Assembly (NCBI RefSeq): GCF_010384365.1
Contig: NZ_CP048397.1
Coordinates: forward strand, 4,960,001-5,024,000
From: Streptomyces sp. S4.7
GTDB lineage: Bacteria > Actinomycetota > Actinomycetes > Streptomycetales > Streptomycetaceae
Direction: 5' to 3'
Length of the DNA: 64,000 nt
This document shows, piece by piece, positions 26,524 to 33,587 of this stretch. The notes beneath the pieces are model-generated. The model was not told the DNA's origin, did no database searches, and saw only the letters and a program-made list of their open reading frames with translations. A program made the translations under genes and the position numbers. Within the stretch, counting starts at the first letter, position 1; each line of letters begins with the position of its first letter.

Positions 26524-28143
26524 CTCTAGGACGCCGGTCTGTGCACGAGCAAGGTCGCCCCCCTCCGGGCCGTCCCCGGCCCTGCTCGTGACGCGCCCGG
26601 CCGTACCGCGCAGCACCCCGAACGAGAAGACCGCGGCCGCCACCATGACGACGGCGGCGCCGAGCGACGCCAGTCCCATCCCGTGCGAGAACGCGTCCCG
26701 CGCCGCCGCCAGCACGCTCTCGCCCGCCTCGGCCGGGAGCCGTGCCGCGGCGGCCGCCGCACCGCCCAGCGTCTCCCGTACGGCGTCCGCCTCGCCGCCC
26801 GGCAGCGCGGCGGCGACACCGGCCGGCAGGGCGTCGGCCATCTCCCGGCTGTAGACAGCGGCCCCGACCGAGCCGAGGACGGCCATCCCGAGCGCCCCGC
26901 CCAGCTCCTGGCCCGATTCGAGTACGGCGGCGGCCGAGCCCGCGCGCTCCGGCGGGGCGGCGCCGAGGGCGAGTTCGTTGGCGAGGGTCATGGCGGCGAC
27001 CAGACCGCCCACATAGAGGGCGCCGGCCGAGAGGCAGAACCAGAGAGGCGAGTCCGTACGGATCTGCGTCAGCCAGGAGAATCCGGCCGCCGCGACGACG
27101 AAGCCGCCGCCCATGACGTACGCGCGGTCGAAGCGCTGCGCGAGGATCGCCGCCGTCGGCGCCGCCACGATCACGCCCGACGCCGGTACGAGGCTCCACA
27201 GCGCGGCCTCGAAGGGACTCAGACCCTGCACGGACTGGAGGTACTGGGTGAGGAAGACCGCCATGCCCACCGTCGCGAACATCGCGAGCACGTTCGCGAA
27301 CACCGGCCCCCCGAAAGCCCGTCGCCCCAGCAGTTCGAGATCGATCATCGGGTGGGTGAGACGCTTCTGGCGGCGTACGAAGACGTACCCGAGCGCCAGT
27401 CCCACGACAACGGCGAGGGCGGGGACCGGCGCGAATCCGTGCCGTGCCCACTCCTTGACGCCGTAGATGACCGTGAGCAGGGCGGCGAGCGAGAGCGCCG
27501 CGCTCACCAGGTCGAACGGGTCACGCGCCCCTTCCCCGTCGGCGCCGGAGCCCGTCCTGGACTCCGGTACCAGGAACGGCACCAGCACCAGCAGCAGCGC
27601 CATCGCCGGCAGGTTGATCAGGAAGACCGAACCCCACCAGAAGTGTTCGAGCAGCAGCCCGCTGACGACCGGACCGAGCGAGATGCCCGTGGTCATGACG
27701 CCCGTCCAGATCGTCACGGCCCGCCCGCGCTGCTTCGCGTCGTGGAAGAGATTGCGGATCAGCGCGAGTGTCGACGGCATGAGGGCGGCGCCGCCGAGCC
27801 CGAGCAGCGCCCGTACGCCGATGAGCGCGTCGGCCGAGTGCGCGTACGCGGCGGCGACCGAGGCCGCGCCGAAGACCGCCGCGCCCGCGAGCACCAGTTT
27901 GCGCCGTCCGATCCGGTCGCCGAGCGCGCCCATGGTGATGAGCAGCCCGGCGAGCACGAAGCCGTACATGTCCAGGATCCACAACTGCTGGGTGGCGCTG
28001 GGCTCCAGGTCCTGACTGACGAACGGGATCGCGAAGTACAGGATCGAGATGTCCATCGAGACGAGAAGCAGCGGGAGCATCAGGACGCCGAGGGCGATCC
28101 ATTCCTTGCGGCCCGCGAGGCCGGGTGTGGGTGAGTTCTCCAT
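26521..28143 (-). CDS. MFS drug efflux transporter, DHA2 (14-TMS) type
   Basis: A 540-residue major facilitator protein with about 14 hydrophobic segments. Motif A GALGDRIGRRKLVLAG, the LDMYGFVLAGLL segment and motif C region TGISLGPVVSGLL identify the DHA2 branch (QacA/EmrB/SmvA-like), which exports drugs or cations in exchange for protons. The ATG at 28143 begins MENSPTPGLAGRKEW. It is divergent from a GntR-TetR fusion regulator that probably represses it. Confidence 0.9.
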   Translation of the reverse strand: MENSPTPGLAGRKEWIALGVLMLPLLLVSMDISILYFAIPFVSQDLEPSATQQLWILDMYGFVLAGLLITMGALGDRIGRRKLVLAGAAVFGAASVAAAYAHSADALIGVRALLGLGGAALMPSTLALIRNLFHDAKQRGRAVTIWTGVMTTGISLGPVVSGLLLEHFWWGSVFLINLPAMALLLVLVPFLVPESRTGSGADGEGARDPFDLVSAALSLAALLTVIYGVKEWARHGFAPVPALAVVVGLALGYVFVRRQKRLTHPMIDLELLGRRAFGGPVFANVLAMFATVGMAVFLTQYLQSVQGLSPFEAALWSLVPASGVIVAAPTAAILAQRFDRAYVMGGGFVVAAAGFSWLTQIRTDSPLWFCLSAGALYVGGLVAAMTLANELALGAAPPERAGSAAAVLESGQELGGALGMAVLGSVGAAVYSREMADALPAGVAAALPGGEADAVRETLGGAAAAAARLPAEAGESVLAAARDAFSHGMGLASLGAAVVMVAAAVFSFGVLRGTAGRVTSRAGDGPEGGDLARAQTGVLE

Positions 28144-28187
28144 GTGCGGTACGTAATCGGCTCCCCGCGTACGCGGCAAACAGCTCC

Positions 28188-28246
28188 CTAGTGCACCGGC
28201 CCCGAAGCCCTGCCCACAGCGGGACTTGGTGCCTTGAGCGCACTAG
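28188..28246. promoter_or_regulatory. Inverted half-sites between efflux pump and regulator
   Basis: CTAGTGC (28188-28194) and its complement GCACTAG (28240-28246) flank 45 bases in the divergent promoter; the second is adjacent to the regulator's -10. They are candidate operator half-sites. Confidence 0.4.
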
Positions 28247-28252
28247 TACGGT
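28247..28252 (+). promoter_or_regulatory. Leaderless -10 element of the GntR-TetR gene
   Basis: TACGGT lies seven bases before the GTG at 28260. Confidence 0.5.
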
Positions 28253-28259
28253 GGGGGGC

Positions 28260-29177
28260 GTGCCAATCGACCCGCCCTACCTCCGTATCGCGGCCGAACT
28301 CCGCCGCCGTATCGCCTCGGGTGAACTCGCGCCCGGCGACCGTGTGCCGTCCACCCGCCGCATCACCCAGGAGTGGGGTGTCGCGATGGCGACCGCCACC
28401 AAGGCGCTCGCCGCGCTCAACCAGGAGGGTCTGGTGCGGGCGCTGCCCGGCGTCGGCACGGTGGTCGCGGACCCCGACCGCTCCACCGGCCGCGGCACGG
28501 CTCCCCAACAGGGCCTCAGCCGCGACCGCGTCGTGCGCGCGGCCATCGCGCTCGCCGACGCCGAAGGGCTGGGCGCGCTGTCGATGCGGCGCGTGGCGAC
28601 GGAGTTCGGTACGTCCACGATGGCCCTGTACCGCCATGTCCCCAGCAAGGGCGAGCTGGTGCGGCTGATGTCGGAGGCGGTGTTCAGCGGCGGGCCCACG
28701 GGGCCCGAGCCGGCCGGCTGGCGTCCGCGGCTGGCCCGCGAACTGCGCTGGCTGTGGAGCCAGTACGAGCGTCATCCCTGGCTGGCCCGCGCCATGGCGG
28801 GCCTGACGCGGCCCCTGGCCTCACCGCACGCGATGAGTTACACGGAGCGGACGCTGAGCGCTCTGCGCGGGCTCGGGCTCACGCCGTACGGAATGATCCA
28901 CACCCATCTCGCCCTGCTCGGCTACGCCCAGGGCGTCGCGATGGCGGTCGAGTTGGAGTCGCAGGCCCGGCAGGACACGGGGATGACGGCCGACGAGTGG
29001 ATGGCGGCCAACGACGCGCGCATGGATTCGATCCAGCTCTCGGGCGAGTATCCGGTGCTGACGACGCTGTTCGGGGACGGGGACTTCGATCTCGAACTCG
29101 GCGCGCTCTTCGAGTTCGGGCTCGAACGGATGCTGGACGGCATCGAGTCGCTGGTCGAGCGGTCCGCCGAACGGTAG
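28260..29177 (+). CDS. GntR-TetR fusion transcriptional regulator
   Basis: A 305-residue protein with two DNA-binding modules. Residues 1-75 are a GntR winged helix (YLRIAAELRRRIASGELAPGD, VPSTRRITQEWGVAMATATKAL). Residues 87-135 are a TetR helix-turn-helix (LSMRRVATEFGTSTMALYRHV), followed by a TetR C-terminal ligand domain of the TetR_C type. Such fusions occur in actinomycetes next to efflux pumps. It diverges from the DHA2 transporter by 116 bp, so ligand-relieved repression of that pump is the likely role. It appears leaderless. Confidence 0.9.
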   Translation: MPIDPPYLRIAAELRRRIASGELAPGDRVPSTRRITQEWGVAMATATKALAALNQEGLVRALPGVGTVVADPDRSTGRGTAPQQGLSRDRVVRAAIALADAEGLGALSMRRVATEFGTSTMALYRHVPSKGELVRLMSEAVFSGGPTGPEPAGWRPRLARELRWLWSQYERHPWLARAMAGLTRPLASPHAMSYTERTLSALRGLGLTPYGMIHTHLALLGYAQGVAMAVELESQARQDTGMTADEWMAANDARMDSIQLSGEYPVLTTLFGDGDFDLELGALFEFGLERMLDGIESLVERSAER

Positions 29178-29203
29178 GGGTAAGACGGTGGGGAGAGGGC
29201 CGC

Positions 29204-29239
29204 GGGCGCCGGACGGAGCACAGTGCCCGTCCGGCGCCC
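29204..29239. terminator. Bidirectional terminator
   Basis: A perfect 13-bp stem (29204-29216 with 29227-29239) with a ten-base loop, between convergent genes. Its arm contains GCGCCGGACGG, also used in the hairpin at 58438. Confidence 0.8.
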
Positions 29240-29244
29240 TGCGC

Positions 29245-30129
29245 TCAACCGCTCGTGCGTCGGCGGATCTTGTCACCCAGCCAGACCAGCGGGTCGTACT
29301 TCTTGTCGGCCACCCGCTCCTTCAGCGGGATCAGCGCGTTGTCGGTGATCTTGATGTTCTCGGGACAGACCTCCGTGCAGCACTTGGTGATGTTGCAGTA
29401 GCCCAGCCCGTGCTCGTCCTGCGCGGTCCGCTTGCGGTCCAGACCGATCTCCTCGGCCCCGTCCAGCGGGTGCATGTCCAGTTCCGCGACCCGCATCAGG
29501 AAGCGTGGCCCGGCGAACGAGGTCTTGTTCTCCTCGTGGTCCCGGACCACGTGACAGGTGTCCTGGCACAGGAAGCACTCGATGCACTTGCGGAACTCCT
29601 GCGAGCGTTCCACGTCCACCTGCTGCATCCGGTACTCGCCCGCGGCGACTCCCGGCGGCGGTACGAACGCGGGCACCTCCCGTGCCTTCTGGTAGTTGAA
29701 GGACACGTCCGTCACGAGGTCCCTGACGACGGGGAAGGCCCGCAGCGGGGTGACGGTGATCGTCTCCTCGCGGCTGAAGGTGGACATCCGCGTCATGCAG
29801 AGCAGCCGCGGCCGGCCGTTGATCTCCGCACTGCACGAACCGCACTTGCCCGCCTTGCAGTTCCAGCGCACCGCCAGGTCCGACGCCTGCGTCGCCTGGA
29901 GGCGGTGGATGATGTCGAGGACGACCTCGCCCTCGTTCACCTCGACGGCGAAGTCCTTCAGATCGCCGCCCTCCGCATCGCCCCGCCAGACCTTGAACTT
30001 GGCCTCGTAAGAGGTCGACGCGGTCGCCCCGGCGGACGGGGCCGCTTCGGCGGCGGGTGACGGGCCCGGAGACGGGACCGAGGCGGACGAGTCGGATGTG
30101 CTCGGAGTCGGAGTCGTGCTGGCGCTCAC
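29245..30129 (-). CDS. sdhB: Succinate dehydrogenase iron-sulfur subunit
   Basis: A 294-residue electron-transfer subunit. After a disordered Ser/Thr/Pro/Ala leader (about 1-40) there is a plant-type 2Fe-2S domain (CKAGKCGSCS, then C in RPRLLC) and a C-terminal domain with CIECFLCQDTC and CNITKCCTEVCP, which ligate the 4Fe-4S and 3Fe-4S clusters. It carries electrons from the flavoprotein to quinone. The GTG start at 30129 overlaps the flavoprotein stop by four bases. The gene order anchor-flavoprotein-FeS and the sequences fit the actinobacterial Sdh1 type. Confidence 0.93.
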   Translation of the reverse strand: MSASTTPTPSTSDSSASVPSPGPSPAAEAAPSAGATASTSYEAKFKVWRGDAEGGDLKDFAVEVNEGEVVLDIIHRLQATQASDLAVRWNCKAGKCGSCSAEINGRPRLLCMTRMSTFSREETITVTPLRAFPVVRDLVTDVSFNYQKAREVPAFVPPPGVAAGEYRMQQVDVERSQEFRKCIECFLCQDTCHVVRDHEENKTSFAGPRFLMRVAELDMHPLDGAEEIGLDRKRTAQDEHGLGYCNITKCCTEVCPENIKITDNALIPLKERVADKKYDPLVWLGDKIRRRTSG

Positions 30130-32051
30130 TCGTGAAGCTCCTCTTCGGCGAGGTACTTGACCAGCTCTTCCTTCTCGAAGAGGGCGAGCAGGTCGGGACG
30201 GATGGGCTCGGTCGTCTTCCGGGAGAGGCTGATCCGGGCGAGCGTGGGATCCGTCGCGGGGTCCCGCGCCGAATCGTTCAGCCGGCAGTGCAGATTGACC
30301 CGGCGCCAGTCGAGAGCCATACCGGGCCAGTCCTCGCGCGTGTGACCGCCACGGCTCTCCGTGCGCTCCAGCGCCGACAGGGCGATGCACTCGCTGACCA
30401 GCAGCATGTTCCGCAGGTCGATCGCGAGGTGCCAGCCGGGATTGAACTGCCGGTGACCCTCCACCCCGGCCCGCGCCGCCCGCAGGCGCAGCCCGCCCAG
30501 CCTCTCCAGCGCCTGCTCCATCTCGCCCTCGCGCCTGATGATGCCGACGAGGTCGTTCATCGTCTGCTGGAGCTCCTGATGGACGCTGTACGGGTTCTCC
30601 GGCGCACTGCCGCCTTCCGGTGCCTCCGCGCCGAACGGCCGCAGCGCCTCGGTGGCCGCCGCGTCGATCTGGGCCTCGTCGAGGACCGGTCGTGTGGTGA
30701 GCGCCGCCGCGTACTCGGCCGCGTGCAGTCCCGCCCGCCGGCCGAAGACCAGCAGGTCGGAGAGCGAGTTGCCGCCCAGCCGGTTGGAGCCGTGCATGCC
30801 GCCGGCGACCTCGCCGGCGGCATAGAGACCGGGGACACCCGGAGTGGCGGCGCTGTCGGAGTCGACCGCGATACCGCCCATCACGTAGTGACAGGTGGGG
30901 CCGACCTCCATGGCCTCCGCCGTGATGTCGACGTCCGCCAGCTCCTTGAACTGGTGGTACATCGAGGGCAGTCGGCGCTGGATGACGTCGGGCGTCATAC
31001 GGGTGGAGACGTCCAGGAAGACGCCGCCGTGCGGCGAGCCCCGGCCCGCCTTGACCTCGGAGTTGATGGCACGGGCCACCTCGTCACGGGGCAGCAGCTC
31101 GGGCGGGCGCCGGTTGTTGTCCGGGTCCTCGTACCAGCGGTCGCCCTCCGCCTCGGACTCCGCGTACTTCTCCTTGAAGACGTCCGGGATGTAGTCGAAC
31201 ATGAACCGCTTGCCGTCGGAGTTGCGCAGCACTCCGCCGTCGCCCCGCACCGACTCGGTGACGAGGATCCCCTTCACCGAGGGCGGCCAGACCATGCCCG
31301 TCGGGTGGAACTGCACGAACTCCATGTTCAGCAGCGGGGCACCGGCGAGCAGCGCCAGCGCGTGCCCGTCGCCCGTGTACTCCCACGAGTTCGACGTCAC
31401 CTTGAAGGACTTGCCGATACCGCCGGTCGCGAGGACGACGGCGGGCGCCTCCAGGACGAAGAAACGGCCGGACTCGCGCTCGTAGCAGAACGTGCCCGAG
31501 ACCCGCTCGCCCTCCTTCAGTACGGAGGTGACGGTGCACTCCTGGAAGACCTTCAAACGGGCTTCGTAGTCACCGAATTCGCGGAAGTCCTCCTGCTGGA
31601 GGGCGACGATCTTCTGCTGGAGCGTACGGATCAGCTCCAGACCGGTCCGGTCGCCGACGTGCGCGAGACGTGGGTACTCGTGCCCGCCGAAGTTGCGCTG
31701 GGAGATCTTCCCGTCCGCCGTGCGGTCGAAGAGCGCGCCCCAGGTCTCCAACTCCCAGACCCGGTCCGGCGCTTCCTGTGCGTGCAGCTCCGCCATCCGC
31801 CACTGGTTGAGGAACTTCCCGCCGCGCATGGTGTCGCGGAAGTGGACCTGCCAGTTGTCCCCGGAGTTCACATTGCCCATGGAGGCCGCGATACCGCCCT
31901 CGGCCATCACCGTATGGGCCTTGCCGAAGAGTGACTTGCAGATGACAGCGGTACGGGCGCCACGCTCACGCGCCTCGATGGCGGCCCGCAGACCCGCTCC
32001 GCCCGCGCCCACCACCACGACGTCCCACTGCTCGCGTTCGAGTTGCGTCAT
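30126..32051 (-). CDS. sdhA: Succinate dehydrogenase/fumarate reductase flavoprotein subunit
   Basis: A 641-residue catalytic subunit with covalently bound FAD. VVVVGAGGAGLRAAIEARER (about residues 11-30) is the dinucleotide-binding fold; the substrate and FAD motifs MEFVQFHPTGM and HGSNRLGGNSLSDLLVFGRR are clear. It oxidises succinate to fumarate in the TCA cycle and respiratory chain. The length and lack of gaps indicate a functional protein. Start ATG 32051, 21 bases after the membrane anchor gene. Confidence 0.96.
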   Translation of the reverse strand: MTQLEREQWDVVVVGAGGAGLRAAIEARERGARTAVICKSLFGKAHTVMAEGGIAASMGNVNSGDNWQVHFRDTMRGGKFLNQWRMAELHAQEAPDRVWELETWGALFDRTADGKISQRNFGGHEYPRLAHVGDRTGLELIRTLQQKIVALQQEDFREFGDYEARLKVFQECTVTSVLKEGERVSGTFCYERESGRFFVLEAPAVVLATGGIGKSFKVTSNSWEYTGDGHALALLAGAPLLNMEFVQFHPTGMVWPPSVKGILVTESVRGDGGVLRNSDGKRFMFDYIPDVFKEKYAESEAEGDRWYEDPDNNRRPPELLPRDEVARAINSEVKAGRGSPHGGVFLDVSTRMTPDVIQRRLPSMYHQFKELADVDITAEAMEVGPTCHYVMGGIAVDSDSAATPGVPGLYAAGEVAGGMHGSNRLGGNSLSDLLVFGRRAGLHAAEYAAALTTRPVLDEAQIDAAATEALRPFGAEAPEGGSAPENPYSVHQELQQTMNDLVGIIRREGEMEQALERLGGLRLRAARAGVEGHRQFNPGWHLAIDLRNMLLVSECIALSALERTESRGGHTREDWPGMALDWRRVNLHCRLNDSARDPATDPTLARISLSRKTTEPIRPDLLALFEKEELVKYLAEEELHE

Positions 32052-32072
32052 TACTGAAGGCTCTCCCTAGCA

Positions 32073-32894
32073 CTAAAAGAGGCGCGGATCGTCGAAGACC
32101 CCGCTCGCGAGCAGATACACATAGAAGTCGGCGAGGGCGACGCTGATCAAAGAGGCCCAGGCGAGCTGCATATGACGGTGATTCAGCTTCCCGACCCAGC
32201 CCCAGAGCCGGTAGCGCACCGGATGCTTGGAGAAGTGCTTCAGCTTGCCGCCGATGACATGACGGCAGGAGTGGCAGGAGAGGGTGTACGCCCAGATCAG
32301 CACGATGTTGACGATCATGATGATCGTGCCGAGGCCCATGTGGCCCCACTCGTAGTCCGAGTTCCGGAAGGCGAGCACCGTGTCGTACGTGAGGATGACC
32401 GCCACCGGGACGGCCGCGTAGAAGAAGTACCGGTGGAGGTTCTGCAGGAGCAGCGGGAAGCGGGTCTCGCCGGAGTACTTCTTGTGCGGTTCCGCCACGG
32501 CGCAGGCGGGCGGCGATGCCCAGAAGCCCCGGTAGTACGCCTTGCGGTAGTAGTAGCAGGTCATGCGGAAGCCGAGCGGGAAGATCAGGATGATCAGCGC
32601 GGGGGAGAGACCCCACCAGCTGCCGAAGATCTCCAGGTTGGGGCCGCTCTTCATCGGCTCGCAATTCTCCGCGAGGCAGGGCGAGTAGAACGGTGAGACG
32701 TACGGCGCCGCGTAGTAGTGGGCGTTGCCGAACGCCCGCCAGGTCGAGTAGACGACGAAGGCGAGAAGCCCGGCCGCCGTGGCGGCGGGCGCCAGCCACC
32801 AGCGGTCGGTCCGCAGGTGGCGGGCGGGGATGGCGGCACGCGACTTGTCGTGCACGCCCGTACTCAGTTGGGGTCGTTCCGTGCCTGTTGCCAA
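32073..32894 (-). CDS. sdhC: Succinate dehydrogenase membrane anchor subunit (Sdh1 type)
   Basis: A 273-residue protein with five predicted membrane helices (about 33-53, 96-113, 155-175, 186-206 and 243-263), matching the single long anchor of actinobacterial Sdh1. Histidines H154, H185, H208 and H212 are candidates for haem ligation. Two cysteine pairs, C73/C78 and C207/C210 (CHSC next to helix 4), are notable. It starts at TTG 32894, with GGAG six bases upstream. It leads the sdh operon. Confidence 0.85.
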   Translation of the reverse strand: MATGTERPQLSTGVHDKSRAAIPARHLRTDRWWLAPAATAAGLLAFVVYSTWRAFGNAHYYAAPYVSPFYSPCLAENCEPMKSGPNLEIFGSWWGLSPALIILIFPLGFRMTCYYYRKAYYRGFWASPPACAVAEPHKKYSGETRFPLLLQNLHRYFFYAAVPVAVILTYDTVLAFRNSDYEWGHMGLGTIIMIVNIVLIWAYTLSCHSCRHVIGGKLKHFSKHPVRYRLWGWVGKLNHRHMQLAWASLISVALADFYVYLLASGVFDDPRLF

Positions 32895-33026
32895 CGAAAA
32901 CTCCGTATGGAGATGGAGTGGGATCGGGTGGGGGGTCGAAGGGCCGGGCGGATGATGGCGAGTGATGACAGGTGGTTCCGTGCGGTGCGCGTCGGCGCTC
33001 GGGTGCGGTCGTGGTGGGGCGCCCGG

Positions 33027-33266
33027 CTAGGGCGCGCGCCGGTCCCGCAGCCCCAGGCCCTCGTCGTCGGAGTCCGTCCACAGCGCCGCGTTGTACGGCG
33101 CGTCGGGGATGGTGACGACTTCAGGACGGTCCTTGGGGGCGGGCCTCGAAGGCGCGGCCGGTACGGCTTCGTTCAGCCGGACGACCGTCCGCTCCAGGTC
33201 CGCCACGCGTTGGACGAGCTCATCGATACGACGGTGGACTGCTGTCAGATCTTCCGGCTGGGACAT
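33027..33266 (-). CDS. Small hypothetical coiled-coil protein
   Basis: A 79-residue acidic protein conserved in streptomycetes. Residues 5-35 (LTAVHRRIDELVQRVADLER) form a heptad coiled coil, and the tail contains the short conserved motif IPDAPYNAALWTDSDDEGLG. Function unknown. The ATG at 33266 has a GAGGG site about six bases upstream. It precedes the sdh operon by 132 bases on the same strand. Confidence 0.75.
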   Translation of the reverse strand: MSQPEDLTAVHRRIDELVQRVADLERTVVRLNEAVPAAPSRPAPKDRPEVVTIPDAPYNAALWTDSDDEGLGLRDRRAP

Positions 33267-33587
33267 GACTTGCCCTCACTTCCGCAGGGGAGCGATGCCA
33301 TCGGTAACGCGCCTGCGAGTGTCGCTTGTCACATCCCCGCTTGTGAAGGGACGTGCAGGGATTCCCGGCGCATACCTCAGCCGTGCGCTCCGCGTCGTTG
33401 ATGTCGCGCCTCTCCATTTTCGCTCTTTCGACAGGGCTGTGTGGCGCTTCGCGTTGCGCCGTACGGGTGGGTTTCGGGCACGCGGCCGCCGTGTCGCCGC
33501 GATTGGCGGGAATCGGTCCTCTTCAGTGGGTGGGCAATAGGTGTGATCATCTATAAATTCCACAAACAGGACGAAGAGGTAGAGGCG
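33267..33587. other. 321-bp divergent gene-free region
   Basis: This gap separates the small coiled-coil gene from the orphan binding-protein gene and must hold both promoters. The AT-rich stretch at 33546-33561, which includes TATAAAT, is the likeliest -10 region for the binding protein. I see no gene or RNA in it. Confidence 0.5.
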
